Assembly (NCBI GenBank): GCA_963573385.1
Contig: CAUYLG010070510.1
Coordinates: forward strand, 1 to 64,000
Length of the DNA: 64,000 nt
From: Cacajao melanocephalus
Lineage: Eukaryota > Chordata > Mammalia > Primates > Pitheciidae
Direction of reading: 5' to 3'
In this document: positions 14,842-34,479 of the stretch, in pieces
Layout of the letters: the number at the start of each line of letters is the position of its first letter
How positions within the stretch are numbered: position 1 is the first letter of the stretch
Notes under the pieces: model-generated
The model's input: the letters and a program-made list of their open reading frames with translations, nothing else
Told to the model about the DNA's origin: nothing
Database searches by the model: none
Made by a program: the position numbers and the translations under genes

Positions 14842-15579
14842 TCAATCTGTAGCACAGAAAGTCAACCTATTGGAGAAACTAGACAGTGGTATATATATAT
14901 ATTACATGTATTTTAATGTGCATACGAAACATAAATGAATTTTGTGTTTATAATTGGGCTCATTGCTCATTGTGTATATGCAGATTTTCCAAAATTGAAA
15001 AAAATCTAAAATCTGAAACACTTTTGCTCACATTTCTCATAAGGGACACTCAACCTGTACAAGTAATAGTAATTGTCTCTTCACTCTGTCCCTCCAACCC
15101 CAAGCAATATGAGTACATGCTTATTACGTATATGCATAAACACACCCATAGACAGACAGGTGCATCCAAATTGATCTATTAAGGTGCCTTACAGCGTCTG
15201 CACTAAAATTACTCCATGAAATTTCTTGGAGTCACATGAAGTTTAATGATGAGATGCTACATTTCTCTAAAGAGTTAATACATTAAAAAATATTGTAATC
15301 TATCATTAGTGTAGTTTGCTTACATGGTCATAAAAAATAAAACAGTGGCAGTTTAATACTGATGTGCTTAAAGGATTATACCATAAATTTCCCCAAAAGA
15401 GGGTCTTCTGTTGATCTTAGCAGTATGGGTGTTTGACAAGGATGGTGTAAAGTGAGGTGGATTTAAGAGTTACAGATAAGTTTTGCCTATTCTATAGTTT
15501 TATGTAAGTGAAGTATAATTCTAAGAAATGGGTCTTGAAAATCTGGTTTATATAATACTTACTTAGTAATTTCAATTAA

Positions 15580-17710
<2,131 letters not shown>

Positions 17711-18476
17711 TAGAGTTTCTTTTGTGAATATATATTTGTTTCATATTTTTTCACACTTTAGAATTTATTCTCAAACCTTTTCTCCTTTGTAACGCATTTT
17801 ACCTGATGTATGTGTAATTGTATGTCGACACTCAGATTTTGTAATATGACTTAAATAGGGAGCTGACTCTTTAAAGTTAAAGAGAAGAGAAAAGACTCGT
17901 GGGGATTAGTTTTGATGACACTAATGCTAAAATTAAAACATTGATTGAAACTGCTATAGTTAAGGATATCTCTGTACTCTAAAAGGAATGCAACTGTATA
18001 AAGGTAAACCCTTGTGTGCTACTAATAAAGATAATACTTTCACTAACTAAATAAAAAAAAAGATAAAGTCACTAAAACCATTGAGTAATTTGCTAATTTG
18101 TAGAGCTGGGGATAGGTTGACCTAACTTATGGGACAACCTCATTACTATGTGTAAAAATTCATTGCTGTTGTTGTCAGCAGGTAGCTATTTCCAATTAAT
18201 TTTCCATCAAATGAATAAGATATCAAGATAAGTAATTGAGAACAACTGTAGAGCAGTTCAACCAGAAATGAAATGGGTCACCAGCATGTGAATTCTGCTT
18301 TGCTCTTAATGCAAAAATAAAAAATCTTGAAGTGTAAATCTAATGGGTTTTGTATTGGGCATTATTGATGTAGGCATTTTTCTGGCTGTGAAGGAGTAGT
18401 GTCTTCTCTGTGGTTTGTTTGTTTTTGCCAAAGGAATGTATGAGTGTTTACATTTGGGGAAGGATGGAGTTTTGCT

Positions 18477-18549
18477 TTTGATGTAATACGTATTTTAAAC
18501 TTTATAATTCCCTACCTTTTCTTCAAAGGTAGAGAAATAGCCATCACTG
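18477..18549. repeat. 73-bp direct repeat, copy 1
   Basis: Matches 19317-19389 at about 70 of 73 positions in the same orientation, offset exactly 840 bp. Confidence 0.85.
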
Positions 18550-18824
18550 ACTTAAGATTTCACAATCCAGACTTTTTTTTCTTTTACTCTACCAGTTTTA
18601 GCATAGCATACACATACAAAGGATTATAAAATTATAAAGCCGAGTGTATTTTATACATCATATAATATAATCTTCTAATTTTAGAAATGTATTAGTATCC
18701 ACAGCATTTTTGATAAGTAATTTTACAGATTATACAGAAAAAAGTCTTCTAAAGCACTTGTATTTGAAGTCATTTTTTTGTGCTTAACTCAGATTGCTTT
18801 AATACCTGTGCTTTAAAAAATGTT

Positions 18825-19117
18825 GGCTGGGTGCGGTGGCTCACGTCACTTTGGGAAGCTGAGGCCGGCAGATCACTTGAGGTCAGGAGTTCGAGACCAG
18901 CCTGGCTAACATGGTGAAACCCTGTCTCTACTAAATATGCAAAAATTAGCTGGATGTGGTGGCACATATTTGTAATTCCAGCTATTCGGGAGGCCGAGGC
19001 ACAAGAATCACTTTACCTGGAAGGGAAAATTGCGGTGAGCCGAGATTGTGCCACTGCACTCCAGCCTAGGTGACAGGGAAACTGTCTCAAAAATAAATAA
19101 ATAAATAAAATAAAAAA
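18825..19117 (+). repeat. Alu SINE
   Basis: Starts 'ggctgggtgcggtggctcac'. A short internal deletion removes the 'gcctgtaatcccag' block. It ends in AAATAAATAA repeats. It sits between the two 73-bp repeat copies. Confidence 0.9.
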
Positions 19118-19316
19118 TTGTTACAAGTGGCTTACATTTTATATATTTTAGTATACAAGATTTATCTCATTTGACAAACACCTTATTTGTCAATTGAAGC
19201 AGGGTATTTTTGATACTTAATTTTAATGCCTAAAACATTTTGTCTTGAAATGAGTACATTTGGGAAGTATAGAACAAAAATAAATATATGTTAAATATAT
19301 GTATATACATGTATAA

Positions 19317-19389
19317 TTTGATGTAATAAGTATTTTAAACTTTATAATTCTCTACCTTTTGTTCAAAGGTAGAGAAATAGCCATCACTG
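19317..19389. repeat. 73-bp direct repeat, copy 2
   Basis: Second copy of 18477-18549. Upstream, 'tacatttgggaag' also has a counterpart before copy 1, so the original duplication was probably larger. Confidence 0.85.
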
Positions 19390-19392
19390 TTT

Positions 19393-19497
19393 ATGTTTAT
19401 ATATAAACATACATATGTTTATACATATATATTTAAACATACATATGTTTATACATATATATTTAAACATACGTATGTTTATACATATATATTTAAC
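19393..19497. repeat. AT-rich minisatellite with palindrome
   Basis: Three 30-bp units in tandem (19411-19440, 19441-19470, 19471-19497) with only one or two differences. They are preceded by a perfect 18-bp palindrome 'atgtttatatataaacat' at 19393-19410. Confidence 0.9.
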
Positions 19498-19536
19498 CTA
19501 ATTTTAAATTAGGCCATTATTACAATTACAGTTTAG

Positions 19537-22608
<3,072 letters not shown>

Positions 22609-22831
22609 TGATTCTGAAATTGAGACTCCGGTGGGATGAGACATTGTTAAAAAAGATGCATTAGCTATTAGATATTATTATAGAATTAGAATGAAAATTA
22701 TGGAGGATGTAGAGCAACTATATTACATCCATCACAGTATATTCCTTAGATGGATATTTAATTTATATTTGATTTTTATGTGATCAAGGGACCTTTTCTC
22801 TGATGAAAAGTACATTCCACCTGTCTAACAT

Positions 22832-22972
22832 GTATGGTGTGCTTGTAGTCTGAGCTACCAGGGAGGCTGAGGTAGGAAGATAGCTTGAGCCTGGGAGTTG
22901 AGGCTACAGTGAGTTGTTAGCATGCCACTCCACTCCAGCCTGGGCAGCAGAGCAAGATCCTGTGTCAGAAAT
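22832..22972 (+). repeat. Alu right-half fragment
   Basis: Only the second half of an Alu is present: 'tctgagctaccagggaggct' to 'cagcagagcaagatcctgtg'. No clear A tail. Confidence 0.75.
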
Positions 22973-24351
22973 TAAAAGTACAGTGAGAATGACCTGCTGT
23001 CTTCATGGTCTCCCTTCTGAGCTAAGTGGCTATCAGTTGCTTTGTTTAGTGTCATGTGACCTTGATCACATTCCAGGAGTTAGCAGCTAAGAGTCACAAG
23101 CCTCCATCTATGTGCTCATTTGTAAGACCAGCAGTGAAGGTTGTGGCTTAGAACTCTTGATTGGTGCAGGCAATACGTATTAGATGATGATTAGCCAATT
23201 CATTTTGATCCTCTTTCCTAGGGAGTTTTGAGTGGAAAATACACTCAGATAGGGAAATTGAATCTGAAGCAATAGAGAGATTAGGTGGAGTAAAGAGAAA
23301 AGCAGACGCAGACACAGTAGTAGAAATAAATGAGAGGTGCATTCTAAAAGGGCCAGAAGACCTGATTTCTGAACTGTGGTTAGGTCCTAGAGCTATGCTT
23401 GAGTCTTTGTGGCAATGAAAAGTAGAGCCATTCTCCATGAGGGTGGACAGTGTAGCTATTGAGATGTTTCCTGTGTTCACCTCTTCTGAGCTTGTCTTTT
23501 CATTCAACCATCATCACCTGAGATAATAAAAGCACTGCTCCATCCTTGTGCCGAGAAAGATCCTGGCTAGCACAGAGAATGTGCTAGCCACACAAATGGT
23601 TGTCAGTTTCAACCACAAAGCTAGGTGCCGCCTCATCTTATAGATAACAACATCATTAACAACAACAGACAGGAGAGTGAGAAAGAAAAGCTGTTGAGAG
23701 TTGCTTAGTGGAATTAGGGAACTAATAGGCAGAAGCCTCCTACACTGTATACTATTTTGAGATTGTAACATAGTATCATGATTATTGCTTTGACGAATCC
23801 AGAAACTTAAGTGAATGGTAACAAGTAGTTTTGTTTCCATTCATCATTAACAAAACTTGCGGTAAATATGTTAAATCGATTTACCTGAAAGGCTGATATA
23901 ATTGTGTTAACTTTCTCTAGGGACTAAAATCTCACAACCACCTGCTCCATTGATTTTCAATTCTTCTGTATCCCTAAATATTTCTTGTAATGTGGAGCCT
24001 ATGTCTGTTACTTTAGTGGAGATAGAAATAAAACGATATGTATCCTTAAAAAAACTTTTGCTAAAATTGAAGATGTGTGTCCAATCCTATTCATTCATAG
24101 CTCACTGGTCTTTGTTACGACCAGCCTGTGGATGCAGTTCCTTTAACAGGAGTTGGCAGTTTCAGTCTTACCAGAGGTACTGAGTGCTAGTCAGCAGAAT
24201 TTTTGCGAGGGTCTCAGAGGCATGTAACTTAAAGAACAGTAAACTGAAGTATCAGGAATGGGCCTTGGCTGCTTTTCTCAACCAAGAACAAGAGTAAAGC
24301 AGTAAATCCTAATTTACATAGGTTATTCCTTTTGTTCTATTTTTTGAAAAT

Positions 24352-24585
24352 AGATAAAAGAATCATTTATTGAACACTTGGATGTGGCAGGCACTATTCT
24401 AATGTTACTTGAATTATTTTATTTAATCCTGTTAGATCCGTTTGCTACAGATGAGGAGATACACAAGGAGAGGTGAAGTGACATGCCTAATATGGCATGT
24501 AAAGAAGTGTTAGTTTGGGAGTCAGGCGAGGCACTTTGGCTGCAAAGCCGGCACTCTGACTTGTCCTGGTGTATTGCCTTCCACA
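24352..24585 (-). repeat. MIR SINE
   Basis: Reversed MIR: 'atcatttattgaacacttgg', 'gcaggcactattctaatg', 'acagatgaggagatacacaa'. Confidence 0.75.
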
Positions 24586-24660
24586 GGGAAGAGTCTCTGT
24601 GTCTGCTACCTCTTCAACCTTGAGCAAGCCTCTAAGGTTCCCAAGTCATTTTCTCAATTT

Positions 24661-24893
<233 letters not shown>

Positions 24894-24916
24894 TCTCAAT
24901 TTCAAATGATGTTAAC

Positions 24917-25196
24917 TTTTTTTTTGTTTTTTTGAGACAGAGTCTAGCTCTGTTGCCCTGGATGGAGTGCAGTGGGCTCACTGCAACCTCTGCCTCCTGT
25001 GCTCAAACCATTCTCCCGCCTAGGTAGCTGGGACTACAGGCCTGTCCACCATGCCTGGCTAATTGTGTATATTTTTGATAGAGATGGTGTTTTGCCTCGT
25101 TGCCCAGGCTGATCTCAAACTCCTGAGCTCAAGCAATCCAACTGCCTCAGACTCCCAAAGTGCTGGGATTATAAGCATGAACCACCACACCCAGCC
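24917..25196 (-). repeat. Alu SINE
   Basis: T-rich start, 'gagacagagtctagctctgt', and reversed head 'accaccacacccagccc'. A short deletion lies near 24975-25020. Confidence 0.9.
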
Positions 25197-25621
25197 CATC
25201 ACTTTTCTTAACCTTATGTTATTTCAAGGGTCAGATATGATCTTGTAAGTGAAAACATTTTAGAATCTTTAAATATGATACAAATATGAGATATTATAAT
25301 TAAATAGTACAACCCTAAAATGATTTAGTTTTCTTGAAATAGGTTCAGGCTCCTTGTGTAAATGTCTTAGGATACATTATTTGAAACAGTAGGAGAGTCC
25401 CTGTGCCGATTTCAGGTGTGTCTTTGCCTGGCTGCACGTGGAAATCATTCGATGTAAATGGTATGAGCATTGGGATGTTTAAAAGTTCTTCAGGTTGATC
25501 CTTTTGTAGTTTATAAGCCTAACGATTGTATTTTCATGCTCATGTGTGAGATATTCCTCCCTCAACCTTGTTAATATGCTGTCACATTAGCCATCTGACA
25601 TGAAAGACATAGATAGATTTA

Positions 25622-25674
25622 AAAAAGTTGTCCAGGTAATTCTAATAGATCACCAAAGTTGAGAACCACTGCTT
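25622..25674 (-). repeat. MER5-like hAT end
   Basis: 'ccaaagttgagaaccactgc' is the reversed terminal sequence of MER5-type elements, preceded by 'ccaggtaattctaat'. Confidence 0.6.
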
Positions 25675-25777
25675 TAGAAATAGGTGGTTAACTTTATAAA
25701 ATGCCAACTGTGTTTTGCATATGCTTTCAAGTTGTATTTTTTTTGGGATCTCTCTCCCTGTCTCTTGTCTCTGTCTC

Positions 25778-25781
<4 letters not shown>

Positions 25782-25820
<39 letters not shown>

Positions 25821-25838
25821 ATGTGTGTGTGTGTGTGA
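25782..25838. repeat. (CT)n(GT)n compound microsatellite
   Basis: About 16 CT units directly followed by about 12 GT units with one AT step, about 215 bp before the next exon. Confidence 0.95.
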
Positions 25839-26052
25839 CACCTATTTTCTTTCCTAAGAGATTATACCAAATATTTGCTAGATTTTACTGTTACTTTAAG
25901 GCATATAAGATACATAAAAAGCAGTATAATTGTGAAAAGTCTAAAAATTTCCTATATAATTTTAAGTGTTTTACATCTCAGTTGTTTTCTAAAGAATGAT
26001 TATGTAATATATTTTTGATCATTTAATAACTCATGTATGTGCTGTTTTTCAG

Positions 26053-26148
26053 ATTCCCAGAAAATCTAAGCTGGCTGTTCATAGGAACATCAGAGATGAC
26101 GAAGGCTTCATTATCAGGCATTTTGCAGGGGCCGTGTGCTATGAAACA
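26053..26148 (+). CDS. MYO6: MYO6 exon: lower 50-kDa subdomain
   Basis: 96 nt, 32 codons, residues about 559-590, [19 protein letters not shown] to [21 protein letters not shown] matches the conserved 'F.I.HYAG.V.Y' motif of myosins, in the core of the lower 50K. Phase 0 on both sides. Acceptor 'gctgtttttcag', donor ACA|gtgagt. Confidence 0.98.
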
Positions 26149-26664
<516 letters not shown>

Positions 26665-28073
26665 TAAAATGAAATTATTGTTTTATATTCTAAAGTGGAT
26701 AATGTAGATCACTGTCAGAAATCTCACAGTGAAGTTCAAGAGCAGACCCTGCATTGTTGATATTTGTATGTGAAATATCATAATGTAGGCCTAGTAATTG
26801 AACATACAGAAATGCTTGTAATTTTCTGAATGTGTTCATTCTTGGTTCTTAACATATCTGATTGCTTCTCCTAATGTTCTTGCTTCTGCATACTGTCTGG
26901 TTGACCTTCAAACCTTCTCTTTCCCATGTGTTTTCTGTTTCCTTCCTCATTCAGCAGTTTTGTTTTAGCTGGAGTAGTCCAGCTCGGGATGGCTAGAGAG
27001 GACTAGTTGAGTTGAGAGAGGAAAAGCAGGCACAGCCAGGGGCTTCAGGTAAATGATCGCCTTCATGGACTCCTATTTATAAAGTGGCTGCCATGTTAAA
27101 AAGAGCCCATCTCAAGTTAATGATTCAGTTTGTAATTCATTTTCAATGTGTTTTCTCTCACAGTGGCATTTTGGGTGTGCATATTACACTAAAATTTGAT
27201 TAAAGCTTTTAATAACTTCTGTTAAAGATAAGCACTTAGGTGTGGCAAACTTTTCAAATTGCTTATTTAACATGGAAGAATATTTCATTTGTCTTATTAA
27301 TTTTGGATCAGGAATTTATTCTTCAAGGTCTGACAAGGAATGGCATAAGGTTTGTCTTAGAAACAGAACACTACTAATTGGTTCTAGTTGTTGAGAATTT
27401 AGTGTAGAAAAAATAATGTTAAAATTTGTGATGTTATGAGTTTAATGAATGATAAACTATAACATGTAGAACTAAAAAAAGTATGAGAGAATTAATTTCT
27501 CTCATATAATTCCACAAAGTATTATTGTTATATTTACAATAAAGCAAAACAATACATTTGCCTTTCATTATATGTACTTTAAATATTTAAAATTATGTAA
27601 TCAGGAAAAAGATTTAAGTTTCAGAATATTATGATACTGATAGTATAAGCCTCCTCACATTTATTTTGGATTGAAGTAGGCTCTGACTAAATTGATAAAA
27701 TTATGTTTATATGAGCTATTTTTTTTAAAGCTTAAACATAAATATAGGGAAAAACTCGTAATACATTTTTAAGTAACTGAATAAAAAGCCTTGAATTTTG
27801 TTGTAAGTTATATTAATTGTGAGTTCCTGATTCAGTGAGCAATCTTTTTTTTCTTATTTGAATATTCTTCTATTTCTGAATAGACATTTGATAGCAGATT
27901 AGTTTAAAAGTAGTATATTTGCCTATATGAAATGGATGCCACTCACTGTGTATATTCCTACTCTAATATTATCATAGTATTGCTGATAAGAACATACTTA
28001 AATATACTTAAAATTTTAGACAATGTAAATAAAAACAAAAACATTCCTAACATTTTTCTTTGGATTACATAAC

Positions 28074-28375
<302 letters not shown>

Positions 28376-29169
28376 CTGGATTACATAACTTTTTTATGTT
28401 GAGCCTTGAAACTTCTTATAATTGCTTATATTTAATACAATGTAGTTTTTACATTAAGCCACTGAAAGTTATAGATGAGTGATACTAATAATAAAATATT
28501 TAACATTTTTCTCTGAGATAATTTGGAATGAAATATTAATGGATTCTTAATTTTAAATATAATAGAATAGTGCATTAAATTAAAATTAAGTATGTAAGGC
28601 AATGAACACAAAACAGGCTATCATATACAGTAATACTTCAGTTATCTAACATCACTGGAAACCAGAAATTTTCTACTGGAAAGTGCCTTTTTCAGGTTAT
28701 TGAAACATAAACCCTCCACTGTTAGTGTTTTAGAAAAAGTCATCCTATAAGAATATTTGTATACTTTCATATAAAATAAAATACAAATGAAGCATGAGTT
28801 GCCTGAGGTTTTTACTCTTAAGCCTTATCTTGACTGTTCTTTGATAGTTGACTTTCTTCCCTCTTAGCTGCTAAAAGTTTATTTTGATGCTTCTATTCTT
28901 CTGACTTCATCTCCATTTTTTTTGGAGAATACTGTGCTTAGTCTGAGGATGAAGGAGTCTAGACTTTGAGACAGTTGTTTTCTTTCCAAATTATACTTTT
29001 CAGGCATGGTGGTCCAGATTGATTAAGGTTGTCAGAACTCTGTCAGCTAGATAAGTGAGATACAACTATATTTCTTTAATTCAAATGAGAAAACCATTTC
29101 ATTTTAATAACCTAAATCTCTCAGTGTATGTGATATATACTGTAGTAGTATCACTCATAGGAGAATGAA

Positions 29170-29395
29170 ATTTGTTGTCAGGCTGATGTTGGAATCATGA
29201 TGGCCATTATTAGCTCCATAATCTCGGGCAAGTTATTTATTTTCTTGGACCTCAATGCTTTCACCTGTAAAATGAGGTCCTTAATTAGGATTGTTGTGTT
29301 CTTTCCTTAATTAGATTAAACATAATAATGCCTGTGAAAAGCTTTGAGCAGTGTCTGACTCATAAATGGCATTCAGTAAACTATACTTATTATCA
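29170..29395 (+). repeat. MIR SINE
   Basis: 'atctcgggcaagttatttat', 'tcacctgtaaaatgaggtcc' and 'ctcataaatggcattcagta' keep the MIR order. Confidence 0.75.
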
Positions 29396-30204
29396 ATTAA
29401 GTATAGCTATGATTAATACAATATGTTAGTTTAAAAATTAACATCTTAGTTTGTCTTTTATAAGTAGTATAAGTATCTCAGTATAAAATCCAGATAGAAA
29501 AATTTTACATAATTAACTTACTTTGCAGAGTAGGAAGACAAATACATGATTTTAATACACTGACCACAGTACATTAAAATCAATGTTATAAAAACAAGAA
29601 AGCATAGTAAGTTGTAGTGTTCATTGTGGTTTTTTTTTTTGAGAAAATTGTCCAGGTGTTTAAAAATAATTGAAATGTAAAATGTTTTAAAATGTTAAAG
29701 AGGATTTCTGTAGCTAGGCAGGACAATTTTTTTTATTCTAAGTGTTCCATAAAACAATCCTAATATATACTATTAGTGTATTTTAAACATGTCTTCATCC
29801 TTAATGTGTGTGACACAAACTACAGTTTGCCACATTCAAATACTGTGCTATTGAGCTTTATTAAATGCATCCTCAGTATTTTCACTTACTTCCTTCATTG
29901 CTTGTACATTTTTTTCCTCATTTATTCCATCTGCAAGTATGTGTATATGTTTTTTAATACTGCTAATTTTCAGTCTTTTAGTTATACAACTTCTGTGTAA
30001 GTTATTGTCCTTGCATTACATTAGCCATTTTGCATGATGTTGTCTGTTAAAGAAATTGTGTACAGAAGGTTGTTAAACTGGAATGTGTTGTATTTGGATG
30101 TTATTGCATGTTATTTTATTCCAGTACTGGAAAGCTAATATTAACTGATGACACTGTGTACTTTGGCTTTTTGAAATAATAAACTGATTTCCTTTCTTTC
30201 ACAG

Positions 30205-30243
30205 ACACAGTTAAATTTGCTTCTAGATAAACTTCGAAGTACT
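30205..30243 (+). CDS. MYO6: MYO6 exon: 39-nt micro-exon after loop 2
   Basis: Thirteen codons, TQLNLLLDKLRST, residues about 649-661, between loop 2 and the strand leading to the SH helices. This is a conserved myosin helix (the F..QL..L...L..T type). Phase 0 on both sides, so skipping would keep the frame but would be expected to wreck the motor fold. Acceptor 'cctttctttcacag', donor ACT|gtgagt. Confidence 0.97.
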
Positions 30244-30854
30244 GTGAGTATACCTAAAAAGAAAACAGGTTGTTTTTTTAATGGGTGTCTAAAACTATTA
30301 CTAATTATGCAAGTAGACATAGTAACCCTGTACTAATTAAAAATACATTTTAAACTATATTCTCTTATTTTAAGAAATTAGTTTTAAAAATGGTTATCAT
30401 TTTGATTAGGTATTTTATGAAGAAAGGTCAAATATGTATGTGAAGTCAGATTATTTTATGAATATATAGAATTCTTGACTATTTAAAAATTAAAAGATTT
30501 CTGATAGTTTCAGGAAGGTGAAAATAGTAATTGTGGAGAAGAATTTTTTTTTTTTAGGATTAAAGATTAGGCATGTAATTCAGTCTCATTTTATTACTCT
30601 TACAGTAACATTCTCCCGACGTGGCAATGTTGATGTGGAAAAAAATGGAAAAAATATTTTTGTGCCCCATTATAGAGGCACAGTTTATTAGAAGCCTGTT
30701 TTTTAACTATACGTTTTAGTGATTCTTTTAGTAATTCTTTTTTTCGGTTTTCTTGAGAAAAACAACATAGAAATTTACTATGTGGTTTATATAAATGAAG
30801 CATGATTCCAAAGTAAAACTTATTTTTTTACGCTAATTCGCAGAACTTGAGATT

Positions 30855-31149
30855 TGGTTTTTGTTTTTGACACAAGGTCTCATTCTGTTTCCCAGACAGG
30901 AGTGCAGTGGCACAATCACAACTCACCGTAACCTCCACCTCTTGGGTTCAACTGGTCCTCCCACCTCAGCTTCCCATGTAGCTGGGACTACAGTCATGCA
31001 CCACTATGGCTGGCTAATTTTCATATTTTTTGTAGATAGGAGGTTATGCCATGTTTCCCAGGCTGGTCTTGAAACCCTGGACTCAAGTGATCTGCCCAAC
31101 TTGGTCTTCCAAAGTGCTATCATTTCAGGCATAAGCCATGGCACCAAGT
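30855..31149 (-). repeat. Alu SINE, old
   Basis: Reversed Alu starting 'ggtttttgtttttgacacaa' with the reversed head at 'ggcaccaagtt'. Heavily diverged, AluJ-like. Confidence 0.85.
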
Positions 31150-31450
31150 TAGAACCTGTGTATGCATCTTTTTCAAATAGTCATTTTGAATACCCAGACA
31201 TTTATTCTGTCAGTGTTACTGTTGCTTAACTTAACTGTTAGATTTGTTTTTGGAACCATTAAAAATCTTTTTAATATCTTTTTTGGCTGCAAATATGTAT
31301 CTCTTAAGGCCATGTGTCTTTTAAAACCAAGTCTGATGAATAGAGTATTTTATTTTTATTTGTTAGATAGGGTGCTGCTCCAAAATTATGAGATTACTTG
31401 TGATTTATAGAACAAAAAAATTTCTAAAATGTGTTCTGAAAGTATTTGTG

Positions 31451-31752
31451 GGCTGGGTGCAGAGGCTCACACTTGTTATTCCCAGCACTTTGGGGAGGCC
31501 AAGGCAGATGGAACACTTGAGGTCAGGAGTTTGAGACTAGCCTGGCTAATATGGTGGCATCCCATTTCTACTAAAAAATACAAAAATTAGCCAGGTGTGG
31601 TGGAGCACACTTGTAATCCCAGCTACTTAGGAGGCTGAGGCAGAAGAATTACTTAAACCCAGGAGGTGGAGGTTACAGTGAGCCAAGATCATGCCACTGC
31701 ACTCCAGCCTGGATGACAGAACGAGACCCTGTCTCAAAAATAAAAATTAAAT
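31451..31752 (+). repeat. Alu SINE
   Basis: 'ggctgggtgcagaggctcac' to 'ccctgtctcaaaaataaaaa'. Confidence 0.9.
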
Positions 31753-32461
31753 AGCAAAAAATGAATAAACAAATAAAAGTGTTGGTGGTGAGAATCATTG
31801 TTGAAATAATTATTCAGTTTTGCAAGGTAACTACTTTGAAGAGAAACAGTTATTTAGATGTCTAATTATTAGCTTTAGAACTCAACAGTACATTTCATTA
31901 TATACATAGTATTCTTTCTACCTCATTCAGCATAATCTGATAGTTGATTCAAAAAGAATGCGTTTAAGGTTTCTTTTTTTTTTTTCCTGTCCCAGGGATT
32001 TAGGGCTTTGTTTATGAGTTTCTGTTGTCCTGCAAGCTTTAAAAAATATTGTTTAACAAACAAAATGTTAAAATGTGCAACAGTGCCGCTTAGGGACCTA
32101 CTGTGTATTTTTGAAATAGAATGAGAATATTGTTTTGTTTTGTTTTACACTTTGGCCTAAAATCTTAAGGGGCATAGCTTTATTTACTCCTTTTGTCATA
32201 GGGAAATTTTCTTATTATAGAAATATGGCATATATAAATACATTTAAATATAGAATAAAATCATGTGTGTCAGCCTGCAAAATATATTGTTTAAATGTGT
32301 TAAACAATTAAATGTGTTAAACTTTACAGTGAAAGACTTTTCTTTGTATAGTTTTTGACATTTGAATCTAAAATGTAATATTTTTGTAGTATTAATTAGT
32401 TATGCAAAAAATCATTGTAAACTTTAAAGCAGAAAAAGTATGTTTATAAAATTTTGAGTTC

Positions 32462-32751
32462 TTTTTTTTTTTTTGAGACGAAGACTTCCTCTGTCACCTA
32501 GACTGGAGTGCAGTGATCTCAACTCACTGCAATCTCCACCTCCAGGGTTCAAGCAATTCTCCTACCTCAGTCTCCCAAGTAGCTGAGATTACAGGCGCCT
32601 GCCACCACCACTGGCTAATTTTTGTATTTTTAGTAGAGACAGGGTTTCACCATGTTGGCCAGGCTGGGCTTGAACTCTTGACCTCATGGGATCCATTCAC
32701 CTCAGCCTCCCAAAGTGCTGAGATTACAGGCGTGAGCCACTGCGCCCAGCC
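32462..32751 (-). repeat. Alu SINE with target-site duplication
   Basis: T run then 'gagacgaagacttcctctgt', reversed head 'ccactgcgcccagcc'. 'ttgagttc' repeats at 32454-32461 and 32752-32759. Confidence 0.93.
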
Positions 32752-32883
32752 TTGAGTTCCTTAGTAATTACTTTTATAGGTTCATATGTTTATGTTAATA
32801 CGCTTTGAAAGTTGCAGGTGTTCATAGAAACAAAAATAAGGATGCTGTATGTATTGTTACAAAAAGTACCTTTATTTTCCTAG

Positions 32884-33006
<123 letters not shown>

Positions 33007-33942
33007 TAGTATGGATAGCTCAAATATAATTTAATAGGTTCAGTATTTTCAAATAATTCACCATTATCTTGATTATTTTACAGTGCAATAAAATTTTCAT
33101 CTTATATTTCTTAATTATAAGAAAAGTATAGAGCCACATGTGGTGGTGCCTCACAAATATGGATCTACCCTTGACCTCTCTCACAAAACTGCAACTTTTG
33201 ATGAATCTAATTCTGTTCTTTCTTCTTGTCTGCACAGGGTTGGTAGACAATTCAGGTTGGCACCCATTAAATTCATCATCAGTGATCTTTAAAGAGCTCT
33301 CAAATCTGTCCTGCCAAGTTTTCCTGGTCAGCATGTTTTGTTTCTCAACAGAGATTGGTCAGACCCCTCCTGCTTTCCTCAAGTCTCTGCACCTGTGCCA
33401 GCAGATGGGCTCACCTCCTTACTAAAAATCCTAAAGCTTCACCTGTCTGCTACCAAGCAGTTTTGCCTACCACTTAACCTTCCTTCCTGTTAAGAAAGCG
33501 GGGGTTGCCTCTCTTCCTGGTTGAGGCTTATAGTTCCTTGAAAGCCATCTCTTCCTACTTTTTCGTGAATCTTCAGCATTGTTTATGTTTGTCAAACTAT
33601 TTCTTTTGAGATGGATCTTTCCCATTACTTTTTAAACATGCTGAAAACTGATCTCTGACCCACATTCCCTTACAGCTACCTCCTCTTCCTTACTGTCCCT
33701 TTTGCAGTCCTCATTTTAATGGACTTCATAGTCACATTTGACTCTGGCTAACCCTTTTAACATTTCCTTTTCTTGATTCCTGACACGGCATATGCCCCTG
33801 CTTTTCAATTCTCTGACCATTCCTGATTTCTCTGCAGGCTCATTTTCTTCTACCTGGATACTTGTTACCATTTTTCAGGATTTAGGTTAGGCCTGTTTTC
33901 CTTCTCATTCTATGTCAGTACTGTCGAGAAGACCTTTACATG

Positions 33943-34343
<401 letters not shown>

Positions 34344-34470
34344 TTAATTTTAATTTTTAAAAATTTAAATTTAAGTAGTCTTATGTGCTGCTATAGAGCA
34401 TGTGCCGCTAATGCTGCTATAGAGCATGTGGCTAGTGATTGCCAGGTTGAACAGCACAGATGTATATTCC
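34344..34470. repeat. hAT-type (MER) remnant, right half
   Basis: 'atgtggctagtgattgcca' and 'gaacagcacagatgtatat' continue the family interrupted at 34056. 'gctgctatagagcatgtg' occurs twice in tandem (near 34387 and 34411). Confidence 0.6.
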
Positions 34471-34479
34471 CTTAGATAG

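Larger units (their letters stand above)
30244..32883 (+). other. MYO6: MYO6 intron
   Basis: Holds three Alus (30855-31149, 31451-31752, 32462-32751), the last ending about 130 nt before the next exon. I see nothing else. Confidence 0.85.

Noticed and set aside
23148..23840. Two adjoining minus-strand frames of 119 and 108 codons
   Set aside because: No recognisable domain, no start or promoter signals, and a stop between them; treated as chance open frames in a single-copy intron.
25715..25999. 94-codon frame rich in Leu-Ser and Val-Cys
   Set aside because: Translation of the CT/GT microsatellite.
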